Shown in pieces: positions 24,852 to 33,637 of a DNA stretch of 64,000 nucleotides. The DNA is from Pacificimonas aurantium (GTDB lineage Bacteria > Pseudomonadota > Alphaproteobacteria > Sphingomonadales > Sphingomonadaceae): NCBI RefSeq assembly GCF_020092905.1, contig NZ_JAGSGB010000001.1:186001-250000 (forward strand). Reading direction: 5' to 3'. Every line of letters begins with the position of its first letter. Positions within the stretch are counted from its first letter, which is position 1. The notes under the pieces are model-generated. The model had not been told where the DNA came from and ran no database searches. It saw nothing but the letters and a program-made list of their open reading frames with translations. The translations under genes were made by a program, and so were the position numbers.

Positions 24852-25595
24852 TTAGGCCTTGATGGCCTTGAAGCGGAGACGGACATAGTCCGCCGTCCAG
24901 TTGCCTTCGTCGTCGCGCAGCGAGGGCGCCAGCAGCGCCGACGCCTCCGCCGCGATCTCGTCTTCGTCTTCTGGCGGCAGGAACCCGTGCCGGAAGGTCA
25001 GGAACCAGTCCTCCATGCCGCCTGGAAGCGCGGTCGGACGACAGATGAGGGCGCAGCTTTCGACCTGAAAGCCCGCTGCCTCCAAACGCCGCACCGTGGC
25101 ACCTACCGTGGCGTAGTTCTGCGTTTCCGGGGCGTCGACGCCGCGCCGCGCCATCACCGCGCGCAAGGCCGTGCGCATGGCCGCGATATTGCCATGGCCG
25201 CCGCATTCCGCGACGAAACGGCCGCCCGGTTTCAAAGCCTCATGGACCCCTGCGAACACCGCCTCATGGTCGGGCATCCAGTGCAGCGCGGCGTTCGAGA
25301 AGACCGCGTCGAACTCCTCTTTGAAGCCGAGGGACTGACCGTCGCCCTCCCGGACCTCCAGGCCCCGCTGCCGCGCCGCGGCCAGCATCGCGCCGTCGGC
25401 GTCCACGCCAAGCACGTCCGCACCCGCGTCGAGCAGCCGCTCGGTCAGGACGCCGTCGCCGCAGCCAAGGTCCAGGATGCGTTCGCCGCGCCGGGGCGCC
25501 AACAGGTCGAGCACGGCCTGGCCGAGCGCGGGCACGAAGGCCGCGTTCTGCGCATAGGCGGCAGCGTCCCAGCTATGGCCCGGCAAGGCGCTCAC
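24852..25595 (-). CDS. Class I SAM-dependent methyltransferase inside the gcv operon
   Basis: A 247-residue cytoplasmic methyltransferase with the Rossmann motif [15 protein letters not shown], acidic residue GVDADGAML, and the [27 protein letters not shown] stretch seen in trans-aconitate methyltransferase and BioC-like enzymes. The substrate is not known. GTG 25595 overlaps the gcvH stop (GTGA) and gcvPA follows by 13 nt, so the gene is fully embedded between gcvH and gcvPA and should respond to the glycine riboswitch. Its place in the operon hints at a link to one-carbon or SAM metabolism, but that is only context. Confidence 0.88.
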   Translation of the reverse strand: MSALPGHSWDAAAYAQNAAFVPALGQAVLDLLAPRRGERILDLGCGDGVLTERLLDAGADVLGVDADGAMLAAARQRGLEVREGDGQSLGFKEEFDAVFSNAALHWMPDHEAVFAGVHEALKPGGRFVAECGGHGNIAAMRTALRAVMARRGVDAPETQNYATVGATVRRLEAAGFQVESCALICRPTALPGGMEDWFLTFRHGFLPPEDEDEIAAEASALLAPSLRDDEGNWTADYVRLRFKAIKA

Positions 25596-25963
25596 AGGTT
25601 CTTCACGAAGTCCTTATAGGCGGCCTCGTCCATCAGGCCGTCCAGTTCGCCCTTGTCCGACAACACCATCTTCACGAACCAGCCATCCGTCTCCGGCGCC
25701 GAATTCACCAGTGCCGGGTCGTCGTCCAGCGCCGAATTGGCTTCGGTCACGCTACCCGACAGGGGGGCGTAGACTTCGCTCGCGGCCTTCACTGATTCGA
25801 CGACGGCAATCTCGTCGCCCTTCTTCACGTCCTTGCCGCTATCGGGCAGCTCGACGAAGACGACGTCGCCCAGCTGTTCCTGGGCATATTGCGTGATCCC
25901 GACCGTGGCGCTGTCGCCCTCGACGCGGACCCACTCATGGCTTTCCGTGAAATAGATGGACAT
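25592..25963 (-). CDS. gcvH: Glycine cleavage system H protein
   Basis: Lipoyl carrier of the glycine cleavage system, 123 residues. The lipoylated lysine is Lys59 in [14 protein letters not shown], and [13 protein letters not shown] and [19 protein letters not shown] are typical. It shuttles the aminomethyl arm between GcvPAB, GcvT and the L-protein. It lies 18 nt downstream of gcvT and overlaps the methyltransferase start. Confidence 0.98.
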   Translation of the reverse strand: MSIYFTESHEWVRVEGDSATVGITQYAQEQLGDVVFVELPDSGKDVKKGDEIAVVESVKAASEVYAPLSGSVTEANSALDDDPALVNSAPETDGWFVKMVLSDKGELDGLMDEAAYKDFVKNL

Positions 25964-25981
25964 GGTGCCTGGCCTCCCTTC

Positions 25982-27085
25982 CTACCTGACGTAGCGATGT
26001 TGCACGAACGGCATCGGGACGACCTTCGCCGCCAGCTTCTTGCCGCGAACCTCGATTTTCAGCTCGGTGCCGTCCTTGGCATCGGCGGCAGCCACATAGG
26101 CCATCGCGATCGGCGCCCCGACCGAGGGCGCAAAGCCGCCGGACGTGACGACGCCGGTCTTGGCGTCGCCGGAATAGACCGCCGCACCTTCGCGTGCCGG
26201 CTGCTTGCCCTCCAGCTTCAGTCCGACGCGCCGGACCTTCGCCCCGTCCTCGATCTGGCGGCGAATGCGCTCGTCGCCGGGAAAGCCGCCTTCCATCTTG
26301 CGCCGCTTGGAAATGGCGAAGGTGATCCCCGCCTCCACGGGCGTCGACACGGGCGACAGGTCCTGGCCGTAAAGCGGCAGGCCGGCTTCCAGGCGCAGCG
26401 TATCGCGCGCGCCGAGGCCGATCGGCTTCACCTCCTTGTCGTCGAGGATCAGCTTTGCCAGCTTCTCGGCCTTCTTGACGGGCACGGAAATCTCGAACCC
26501 GTCCTCGCCGGTATAGCCCGAGCGGCTGATCCAGATTTCGCTGCCCTTGATGCGGATCGGGCTGCCGCGCATGAAGGTCATGGTCGACACTTCCCCGCCC
26601 AGACGGGTGATGACGTCGGCCGCCGCCGGTCCCTGCAGCGCCAGGAGCGCCAGGTCGGAGCGTTCCTCGATGCTGACGCCGTCGGGCAGGCGCCGGGTCA
26701 TGTGCGCAAGGTCGGCCTTCTTCGTGGCGGCATTCACCACCAGGTAGAAATGGTCGGCGCGGCGCGTCACCATCAAATCGTCGATCACCCCGCCATTGTC
26801 GTCCAGCAGCAGCGAATAGCGCAGCCGGCCTTCCTTCAAGCCGATGAAGTCGCCCGGCATCAGGGCTTCCAATGCCTTGGCCGCATCGGGGCCCCGCACT
26901 TCCAGCTGGCCCATATGGCTGACGTCGAACAGGCCGGCATGCGCGCGGACCCATTCATGCTCGGCGACGATGCCCTCATATTGCAGCGGCATGGAATAGC
27001 CGGCGAAAGGCACCATCTTCGCACCGAGCTTGCGGTGGAGGTCTGCGAGCGGGAGCGGTTTTGCCGTATCGGCGGTCTTGGTCAT
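25982..27085 (-). CDS. gcvT: Aminomethyltransferase (glycine cleavage T protein)
   Basis: Transfers the methylene from aminomethyl-lipoyl GcvH to tetrahydrofolate, releasing ammonia. The 367 residues have MVPFAGYSMPLQYEGIVAEH, GLFDVSHMGQLEVRG, NDKE-like folate contacts, RSGYTGEDGFEI and the C-terminal GGFAPSVGAPIAMAYV. First gene of the operon and directly downstream of a tandem glycine riboswitch. Confidence 0.98.
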   Translation of the reverse strand: MTKTADTAKPLPLADLHRKLGAKMVPFAGYSMPLQYEGIVAEHEWVRAHAGLFDVSHMGQLEVRGPDAAKALEALMPGDFIGLKEGRLRYSLLLDDNGGVIDDLMVTRRADHFYLVVNAATKKADLAHMTRRLPDGVSIEERSDLALLALQGPAAADVITRLGGEVSTMTFMRGSPIRIKGSEIWISRSGYTGEDGFEISVPVKKAEKLAKLILDDKEVKPIGLGARDTLRLEAGLPLYGQDLSPVSTPVEAGITFAISKRRKMEGGFPGDERIRRQIEDGAKVRRVGLKLEGKQPAREGAAVYSGDAKTGVVTSGGFAPSVGAPIAMAYVAAADAKDGTELKIEVRGKKLAAKVVPMPFVQHRYVR

Positions 27086-27161
27086 GCGGGACTTTCAGAC
27101 AGAGGAATGCGAAGACGAATCGTCCGGCCGGGCCGGCTTTTCCGGACCCTTCTGAACGAAC

Positions 27162-27385
27162 GCTTCCCCTCTGTCATCGGACCTGAGAGTTTCGCGCGAA
27201 CGCCATGGTTCGCCCTTACCCCTTCGGTGGACCGGACCAGACCACGGACCGGACACTTTCCAGATTGCCGCTTCTATGCCCGGCGCGGTCCCTTTGCGCC
27301 TGAGAGATTCCGGGGAAGGCTTGCTCCTTCGGCGGCGTCCGCCCCTTGCGAAAAGGGCCGGCCGCATCTCCCGCTCCGGGCACCG
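27162..27385 (-). ncRNA. Tandem glycine riboswitch upstream of gcvT
   Basis: Two aptamers can be read in order on the minus strand. Aptamer 1 has GGGAGA (27367-27372), CCGAAGG (27326-27332) and CTCTCAGG (27299-27306). Aptamer 2 has CCGAAGG (27221-27227) and CTCTCAGG (27182-27189), then GACAGAGGGG. These are the conserved glycine-aptamer signatures and the pair sits 76 nt before gcvT. Between the second aptamer and gcvT, GTCCGG (27136-27141) can pair with CCGGAC (27121-27126), a possible expression-platform stem. There is no T-run after it, so translational control or a masked site is more likely than a simple terminator. Exact ends are estimated. Confidence 0.93.
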
Positions 27386-27467
27386 GACCTTGCGGCCCGG
27401 CGACGGAAATTCCTTGCGCGGCGCAGCGCTCAAAGTCAATCGGACTACCGCAATTCCAGGAGCGCGA

Positions 27468-28151
27468 ATGTCCTTTTCGGTAAGCAAGGCGTGGGAAGCC
27501 ACCCAGGCGGCGATCGCCGCGCGGCCCGCCGACTATGCCCTCCTCGTCGCCGCGTTCGTATTCCTGCCGAATGTGCTGCTCGATTATTTCACCGCCGCGC
27601 CGACCGAAGCGAGCGAGGTGCTTGCCCAGCTGCGCAGGCCCGAAACGCTGGCGGTCAATCTGGTGTCGATCCTCGGCCAGCTTGGCGTGATGGCGCTGTT
27701 CCTGTGGCCCGGCCGGTCGGCGGGCGCCGCGATCCGCCGCGCTGCCCGGCTCTGGCCGCTTGGCATCCTCGTCGTCCTCGCCTTCGGCGCGATCAGCGCC
27801 GCCGGACTGGCAGCGCTGGTCCTGCCCGGCATCTATCTCATCGGCAGACTCTTCACCGTGCTCCCGGCCTATGCGGACCAGGGCCGCTTCGCCGACGCGT
27901 TTCGGACCGCCTGGGCGCAGACCCCGCGGGCCTGGTGGAAGCTCTTTTTCGCGGGGCTGATTCTGGTCGCGGCGTTCATGTTCGTCGCCCTGATTGCCGG
28001 CATCGTCACCACGCTGCTCGACCCGTCTGGCGAAGGGCTGGTCACGTCGCTACTCTCGGCGCTCGTGGCGAGCCTCTTCTCGCTTTATCTGGCCGTCTTT
28101 CAGGCTGCGGCCTACGTCCAGTTGGGCGCGCCCGAGCCGGTCGCCGCCTGA
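27468..28151 (+). CDS. Multi-pass membrane protein, GlpQ-membrane-domain-like
   Basis: A 227-residue integral membrane protein with about six hydrophobic helices (e.g. YALLVAAFVFLPNVLLDYF, GILVVLAFGAISAAGLAALVL, FFAGLILVAAFMFVALIAGIV). The helix pattern with a short amphipathic start is like the glycerophosphodiester phosphodiesterase membrane-domain or DUF975-type proteins, but I cannot name the function. AGGAG six bases before ATG 27468 fixes the start; open frame to the left overlaps the riboswitch and is not coding. It is divergent from the gcv operon. Confidence 0.78.
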   Translation: MSFSVSKAWEATQAAIAARPADYALLVAAFVFLPNVLLDYFTAAPTEASEVLAQLRRPETLAVNLVSILGQLGVMALFLWPGRSAGAAIRRAARLWPLGILVVLAFGAISAAGLAALVLPGIYLIGRLFTVLPAYADQGRFADAFRTAWAQTPRAWWKLFFAGLILVAAFMFVALIAGIVTTLLDPSGEGLVTSLLSALVASLFSLYLAVFQAAAYVQLGAPEPVAA

Positions 28152-28171
28152 CACGGGGCGCAGCGCGCCGC

Positions 28172-29029
28172 TCAGTCCCAGCGGGCGAGCGGCGGCAGGC
28201 TCATCAGGATCGCATCGACATTCCCGCCGGTCTTCAGGCCGAAGGTGGTGCCCCGGTCGTAGACCAGATTGAATTCGGCATAGAGCCCGCGATAGCGTAG
28301 CTGCGCCAGCCGCTCCTCCTCGGTCCACTCACGGTGCATGTTCCGCCGCACGATGGGCGGATAGGCCGATAGAAAGGTTTCGCCGACATCCTGCGTGAAG
28401 GCAAAGTCCGCCTCCCAGTCGCCGGAATTCAGCCTGTCGTAGAAAATGCCCCCGACGCCGCGCGCCCGCTGCCTGTGCGGAATGTAGAAATATTCGTCGC
28501 ACCACTCCTTGTAGCGCTTGCCGTCCGCCACGTCGTGCCGGTCGCAGCAGCCGACCAGCGCGTCCAGCCAGGAGGCTGTATCCTCCGCCACGGGAAATGG
28601 CGGATTGAGGTCGGCGCCGCCGCCGAACCAGTCCTGCGTCGTCGCCAGATAGCGCGTATTCATATGGACGGCCGGGACGTGAGGGCTCGTCATGTGGGCA
28701 ACCAGGCTGATCCCGGTGGCGAAAAAGCGCGGGTCTTCGGAGGCGCCCGGGATCTGGGCGGCGAAGTCGGCGGGAAACTCGCCTTCCACCCGCGAAATAT
28801 TCACCCCGACCTTCTCGAACAGCCGGCCCGTCATCGCGCCGCGCACGCCGCCGCCGCCCGGCGCGCCCGTCGGGTCGTCGCGGTCCCAGGCGGTATATTC
28901 GAACCGGCCCGCCTCGCCCGGCAGATGCTCGGCTTCGTCCTCAAGGCGTTCGAACTCTGCGCAAATTCGGTCGCGCAAGGCGGCAAACCACGCTTCGGCG
29001 CGGTCCTTTTTGGATAGGGCATCGGTCAT
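28172..29029 (-). CDS. hemF: Oxygen-dependent coproporphyrinogen III oxidase
   Basis: Aerobic decarboxylation of coproporphyrinogen III to protoporphyrinogen IX in haem synthesis. The 285 residues contain [55 protein letters not shown] and [25 protein letters not shown], all hallmarks of HemF. It sits head-to-head with the cytochrome bc1 operon, so haem supply and a haem enzyme complex share an intergenic region of about 190 bases. Confidence 0.98.
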   Translation of the reverse strand: MTDALSKKDRAEAWFAALRDRICAEFERLEDEAEHLPGEAGRFEYTAWDRDDPTGAPGGGGVRGAMTGRLFEKVGVNISRVEGEFPADFAAQIPGASEDPRFFATGISLVAHMTSPHVPAVHMNTRYLATTQDWFGGGADLNPPFPVAEDTASWLDALVGCCDRHDVADGKRYKEWCDEYFYIPHRQRARGVGGIFYDRLNSGDWEADFAFTQDVGETFLSAYPPIVRRNMHREWTEEERLAQLRYRGLYAEFNLVYDRGTTFGLKTGGNVDAILMSLPPLARWD

Positions 29030-29218
29030 GTCCGGACCGGCTTACCCATGGCCCGCAACCCGCGGCAAGCCGCGCCGCGCCAAAAATGACCATTGAAAGA
29101 CAAGGCCCCCAACGGCTATCAGGCGCCCGATCTTGAACCACGGGACTGGGGTTCGGGCTCGCCGTGCCGCGCCTGCCGCGCCGCGACAGCGCTCGTTCTC
29201 CAAAAGCAGGAAACAGGG

Positions 29219-29788
29219 ATGGCTACTGCCGACAACGCCATGGACCGGCCGGCGACCCACGCCGAGGACGGCGTCCGCCGCCGCGACTTCATCTACATTG
29301 CGACCGCCGCCTTTGGCGGCATCGGCGCTGCGGCGGCGATCTGGCCGTTTCTCGACCAGATGAACCCGTCCGCGGACGTGCTGGCGCTGGCATCGGTCGA
29401 AGTCGACCTCGCGCCGATCGCCGAGGGTCAGGGCATCAAGGTGAACTGGCGCGGCAAGCCGGTGTTCATCCGGCACATGCGCGCCGCCGAAGTTCAGGAA
29501 GCGCAGCAGGCCGACGTTTCCAGCCTGCGCGACCCGCAAAGCTTCGACGACCGCACGCAGGAGGGTCACCGGCAATGGCTGATCCAGATCGGCGTCTGCA
29601 CCCATCTCGGCTGTATCCCCATGGGCATCGCCGACGGCGAGCCGCGCGGCGATTACAACGGCTATTTCTGCCCCTGTCACGGCTCCCACTATGACAATGC
29701 CGGGCGCATCCGGAAGGGACCGGCTCCGACCAACCTGGAGATCCCGGCCTATGAGTTCCTCTCGGACACCAGTGTGAGGATCGGATAA
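29219..29788 (+). CDS. petA: Ubiquinol-cytochrome c reductase iron-sulfur subunit (Rieske)
   Basis: Rieske [2Fe-2S] subunit of cytochrome bc1, 189 residues. It has a twin-arginine-type membrane anchor ([15 protein letters not shown]) and cluster ligands in CTHLGCIP and [12 protein letters not shown] 29219 is preceded by CAGGAAACAGGG; upstream in-frame sequence is not conserved. The stop overlaps the petB ATG (29788), so translation is coupled. It accepts electrons from ubiquinol and passes them to cytochrome c1 at the periplasmic face. Confidence 0.97.
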   Translation: MATADNAMDRPATHAEDGVRRRDFIYIATAAFGGIGAAAAIWPFLDQMNPSADVLALASVEVDLAPIAEGQGIKVNWRGKPVFIRHMRAAEVQEAQQADVSSLRDPQSFDDRTQEGHRQWLIQIGVCTHLGCIPMGIADGEPRGDYNGYFCPCHGSHYDNAGRIRKGPAPTNLEIPAYEFLSDTSVRIG

Positions 29789-31104
29789 TGTCGTTTACCT
29801 GGGCAAAACCCTACGAACCGAAGACCGGTGTCGGAAAGTGGTTCGACGAACGCCTTCCGGTTCCCCGCCTTGTCTGGAACAGCCTCGGCGGCGGTTATGA
29901 AGTTCCGAAGAACATCAATTATTTCTGGAACTTCGGCGTTCTCGCCGGTGTGGCCCTGGTGATCCAGATCGCCACCGGCATCGTTCTTGCGATGCACTAT
30001 GCCGCGCATACGGACGTCGCCTTCGCCAGTGTCGAGCACATCATGCGCGACGTGAACTGGGGTTGGTTGCTGCGTTACATGCACGCCAACGGCGCCAGCT
30101 TCTTCTTCATCGTCGTCTACATCCATATCGCCCGCGGCCTCTGGTACGGTTCCTACAAGGCGCCGCGAGAGCTGGTCTGGATGCTCGGCCTCGTTATCTT
30201 CCTCCTGATGATGGCCACCGCCTTCATGGGCTATGTGCTGCCCTGGGGTCAGATGAGCTTCTGGGGCGCGACGGTCATCACCAACCTGTTCTCGGCCATT
30301 CCGGTGGTCGGCGACACGATCGTGACCTTCCTCCTGGGCGGGTTTGCGGTCGACAATGCGACGCTGAACCGCTTCTTCTCGCTGCACTTCCTGCTGCCGT
30401 TCGTGATCGCGGGCGTGACCATCCTGAAAATCTGGTCGCTGCACATTCCGGGCTCGAACAATCCGACGGGCGTCGAAGTGAAGGGACCGGCGGACACCAT
30501 TCCGTTCCACCCCTATTTCACCGCGAAGGACACCTTCGGTCTGGGCGTGTTCCTGATCATCTTAGCGATCTTCATATTCTTCATGCCGAACGCGCTGGGT
30601 CATCCGGACAACTATATCGAGGCAAACGCGCTCTCGACGCCGGCGCACATCGTACCCGAGTGGTATTTCTGGCCGTTCTACGCGATCCTGCGCGCCTTCA
30701 CGGTCGACTTCATCCTGCCGGCGAAGCTGTGGGGCGTGATCGCGATGTTCGCGTCGATCCTCCTGATGTTCTTCCTCCCCTGGCTCGACCGGTCCCCGGT
30801 TAAGTCGATGAAGTACCGGCCGACGATGAAGCTGTGGACGCTGGTCCTCCTTGTCGACGTCCTCGTCCTCGCCTGGTGCGGCGGCGCGCCGGCGGAAGAG
30901 CCCTATGTGCGCATCTCGCAGATCGCCTCGATCTACTATTTCGCGCACTTCCTCATCATCCTTCCGATCGTCTCCAAGTCCGAGACGCCGCTACCGCTGC
31001 CGAATTCGATCGCCGAAGCGGTACTGAAGGGTAAGGAATCGACCGGCGCACCTGCCGGCATCAAGGACACGGGCACGGCCGCAGCGCCGCAGCCCGCCGA
31101 ATAA
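29788..31104 (+). CDS. petB: Ubiquinol-cytochrome c reductase cytochrome b
   Basis: Core di-haem subunit of the bc1 complex, 438 residues and about eight to nine membrane helices. Haem-ligand helices appear in [16 protein letters not shown] and [16 protein letters not shown]. The Qo motif [13 protein letters not shown], the [16 protein letters not shown] segment and the C-terminal helices are present. It lies between petA (1-base overlap) and petC (11 nt). Confidence 0.98.
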   Translation: MSFTWAKPYEPKTGVGKWFDERLPVPRLVWNSLGGGYEVPKNINYFWNFGVLAGVALVIQIATGIVLAMHYAAHTDVAFASVEHIMRDVNWGWLLRYMHANGASFFFIVVYIHIARGLWYGSYKAPRELVWMLGLVIFLLMMATAFMGYVLPWGQMSFWGATVITNLFSAIPVVGDTIVTFLLGGFAVDNATLNRFFSLHFLLPFVIAGVTILKIWSLHIPGSNNPTGVEVKGPADTIPFHPYFTAKDTFGLGVFLIILAIFIFFMPNALGHPDNYIEANALSTPAHIVPEWYFWPFYAILRAFTVDFILPAKLWGVIAMFASILLMFFLPWLDRSPVKSMKYRPTMKLWTLVLLVDVLVLAWCGGAPAEEPYVRISQIASIYYFAHFLIILPIVSKSETPLPLPNSIAEAVLKGKESTGAPAGIKDTGTAAAPQPAE

Positions 31105-31115
31105 GGGACGTATCG

Positions 31116-32036
31116 ATGGTCCGCATTGTAGGCATTCTCGCCGGCGCCGTTTTCGTCTTCGTGCTGGTCCTCGCCGCTCTCGCCCCGCGCGAGGACGTGC
31201 CGGTGGATCCGACCGAGGAATTCCACGCCCATGCCCACGCGCCGGAAGGCGGCTGGTCCTGGGACGGCCCGCTGGGCCTTGGCGTCTTCGGCGGCTACGA
31301 CAACCAGCAGCTGCAGCGCGGCTTCAAGGTCTTCCGCGAAGTCTGCTCCGCCTGTCACTCGCTGCGCTACGTCTCCTTCCGCAACCTGGAGGGCATCGGC
31401 TTCAGCGAGGCCGAGGTGAAGGTCATCGCCGAGGAGTGGCCGCTGGAAGTCGCGGCGACCAATCCGGATACCGGCGAGGCGACTACCGAGCCCGCCATTC
31501 CCGCCGACCGGTTCCCGCTCGTCTATCCGAACGAGATCGCGGCGCGTGCGGCGAACAACAATGCGGCGCCGCCCGACCTCTCGTTGATGGCGAAGGCGCG
31601 CGCGGACGGTGCGAACTACATCTATTCTCTGATGTCCGGCTACCAGCCCGTCCCGGCCGACTTCCCAGAGGACCGCGTTCAGGAAAGCCTGCACTACAAT
31701 CCCTATTTCCACTCGCTGTGGATCGCCATGCCGCCGCAGCTTTCGGACGGTCTCGTCACCTATGACGACGGCACCGAAGCGACGACCGAGCAGATGGCGG
31801 CCGATGTCGCGGCGTTCCTGCACTGGACCGCCGAGCCGAAGATGGTCGAGCGCAAGACTGCAGGTATCGGCGTGCTGATCTTCCTGCTGCTGTTCACCAG
31901 CCTGTCCTACGTCGCCTACAAGCGCGTCTGGGCGGACGTGAAGGCCTCGAAGGTCGGCGGACCCGGGACGCGCGGTGGCCGGGCCGACAAGGGCATCCAC
32001 GCGGACGCCCCGGGTGAAGGCGACCACGAAGCCTGA
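31116..32036 (+). CDS. petC: Cytochrome c1
   Basis: Haem c subunit of the bc1 complex, 306 residues. It shows an N-terminal signal/anchor (IVGILAGAVFVFVLVLAAL), the haem motif CSACH in EVCSACHSLRYVSFRNL, an axial Met region in NPYFHSLWIAMPPQL, and a C-terminal membrane helix (GVLIFLLLFTSLSYVAYKRVW). Last gene of the petABC operon; a strong terminator follows 44 nt after the stop. Confidence 0.97.
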   Translation: MVRIVGILAGAVFVFVLVLAALAPREDVPVDPTEEFHAHAHAPEGGWSWDGPLGLGVFGGYDNQQLQRGFKVFREVCSACHSLRYVSFRNLEGIGFSEAEVKVIAEEWPLEVAATNPDTGEATTEPAIPADRFPLVYPNEIAARAANNNAAPPDLSLMAKARADGANYIYSLMSGYQPVPADFPEDRVQESLHYNPYFHSLWIAMPPQLSDGLVTYDDGTEATTEQMAADVAAFLHWTAEPKMVERKTAGIGVLIFLLLFTSLSYVAYKRVWADVKASKVGGPGTRGGRADKGIHADAPGEGDHEA

Positions 32037-32079
32037 CCGGGCTGCGCGGCTCTCGGGCCACAGTCGTCGAACGAGAAAC

Positions 32080-32117
32080 AAGGGGGTGGTCTAGCTCTGG
32101 CTCGGCCACCCCTTTTT
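32080..32117 (+). terminator. Intrinsic terminator of the petABC operon
   Basis: AAGGGGGTGG (32080-32089) pairs with CCACCCCT (32106-32113) followed by TTTTT to 32117, a strong GC-rich stem with U-tract placed 44 nt after petC. Confidence 0.88.
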
Positions 32118-32214
32118 CATTGGCAGGACCGAAGCGCGTTCTGCATGCGTGTCTTGGCGGCGGTGAACGGCGTTCCCGCTTGCATCGCGCCGCCTCTTTG
32201 GGGATGCACCCCCT

Positions 32215-33075
32215 ATGACCCTCGGTATCATCGGCGGCAGCGGCCTCTACGACCTCGACGATCTCGGCCATGCCGAATGGCGTCCGGTAACCACTCCGTT
32301 CGGAGAGCCCTCGGACGACCTCCTCTTCGCGGAAGTCGACGGAACCGAGATCGTGTTCCTGCCGCGCCACCGCCGCGGCCACTGCCTCTTGCCGCACGAG
32401 ATCAACTACCGCGCCAATATCGCAGCGCTGAAACTCGCCGGCTGTACCGAAATTCTCTCCGTGGCCGCCTGCGGTTCCTTTCGGGAAGAGCTGGCCCCGG
32501 GCGCATTCGTGCTGGTGGACCAATATGTCGACCGGACGCGCGACCGCGTGCGCACCTTCTTCGGCGACGGGATCGCGGCACATGTGTCGCTTGCCGACCC
32601 CAGCTGCAAACGCCTGCGCGGTCGGGTCGCCGATGCGGCAGCGAGCGAAGGCGTCGATGTGCAGAATGGGGGAACCTATCTCGCGATGGAGGGCCCCGCC
32701 TTCTCGTCTCGGGCCGAATCCCGCCTCTATCGCCAGGCCGGCCTCGATGTGATCGGCATGACCGCCATGCCGGAGGCTGCGCTCGCGCGTGAAGCCGAGC
32801 TTTGCTACGCCACCCTCGCCATGGTGACCGATTGGGATAGCTGGCGCGATGCCGCGGCCGGGGCGGCCGTCACCGACATTCTTGCCGTGATGCACGAGAA
32901 TGTGGCCCATGCGCGCCGGATCGTCATGCGGCTGGCCGGGTCGTGGAAGGCCAGCGGCGAGGCTTGCGAGGCAGGCTGCGACCACGCGCTCGACCATGCC
33001 ATCATCACGCCGAAAGAGCTCTGGCCGCAGATGACCGCGGACCGGCTTCGTTCGATCGCCGGGAGAGTGCTCTGA
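32215..33075 (+). CDS. mtnP: S-methyl-5'-thioadenosine phosphorylase
   Basis: Phosphorolysis of 5'-methylthioadenosine to adenine and methylthioribose-1-phosphate. The 286 residues show GIIGGSGLYD, the phosphate/base site FLPRHRRGHCLLPHEINYRANIA, SVAACGSFREEL, and GGTYLAMEGPAFSSRAESRLY with GMTAMPEAALARE, as in the MTAP branch. The stop overlaps the apt start (TGATG), so adenine release and its salvage by Apt are coupled in one transcript. Confidence 0.95.
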   Translation: MTLGIIGGSGLYDLDDLGHAEWRPVTTPFGEPSDDLLFAEVDGTEIVFLPRHRRGHCLLPHEINYRANIAALKLAGCTEILSVAACGSFREELAPGAFVLVDQYVDRTRDRVRTFFGDGIAAHVSLADPSCKRLRGRVADAAASEGVDVQNGGTYLAMEGPAFSSRAESRLYRQAGLDVIGMTAMPEAALAREAELCYATLAMVTDWDSWRDAAAGAAVTDILAVMHENVAHARRIVMRLAGSWKASGEACEAGCDHALDHAIITPKELWPQMTADRLRSIAGRVL

Positions 33076-33608
33076 TGAGTCTTGCGCATCTCAAGTCGCT
33101 GATCCGCACCATTCCCGACTTCCCGAAGGCGGGCATCCGCTTTCGCGACGTCTCCTCGCTTCTCGTCGACGCGGCGGGCTTTGCGGAGGCGGTGGAGCGC
33201 ATGGCGTCGATCGCGCCGCAGGATATCGACCTTGTCGCCGGAATCGAGGCGCGCGGGTTCATCTTCGCCGGCGCCATTGCGGGCAAGATCGACGCCGGCG
33301 TCCTCATGGTACGCAAGGGCGGCAAGCTGCCCGGCCCCGCCATGGGCCGCGATTATGCGCTCGAATATGGCGAGGACCGGCTGGAAATCCATGACGGGCA
33401 GATCCCGGCGGGTTCACGTGTCCTGCTGGTTGACGATCTGATCGCCACGGGGGGAACCGCGCTGACCTCCTGCCGCCTGATCGAAGACGCGGGGGCGGAG
33501 GTCGCCGGCGCGGTCTTCCTCATCGACTTGCCCGACCTGGGCGGCGCCCAGCGCCTGCGCGACAGCGGCCTCGACACCCACGCCCTCCTCACCTTCGAAG
33601 GCGAATAG
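33075..33608 (+). CDS. apt: Adenine phosphoribosyltransferase
   Basis: Converts adenine and PRPP to AMP, 177 residues. The PRPP-binding motif VLLVDDLIATGGTA and N-terminal IRTIPDFPKAGIRFRDVSSLL are typical, as is the flexible-loop region GPAMGRDYALEYGED. ATG 33075 shares bases with the mtnP stop. It is the logical partner of MtnP in methionine-salvage-derived adenine recycling. Confidence 0.97.
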   Translation: MSLAHLKSLIRTIPDFPKAGIRFRDVSSLLVDAAGFAEAVERMASIAPQDIDLVAGIEARGFIFAGAIAGKIDAGVLMVRKGGKLPGPAMGRDYALEYGEDRLEIHDGQIPAGSRVLLVDDLIATGGTALTSCRLIEDAGAEVAGAVFLIDLPDLGGAQRLRDSGLDTHALLTFEGE

Positions 33609-33637
33609 CGCCCCACGCCAACCGGCCCGTCCGACAG

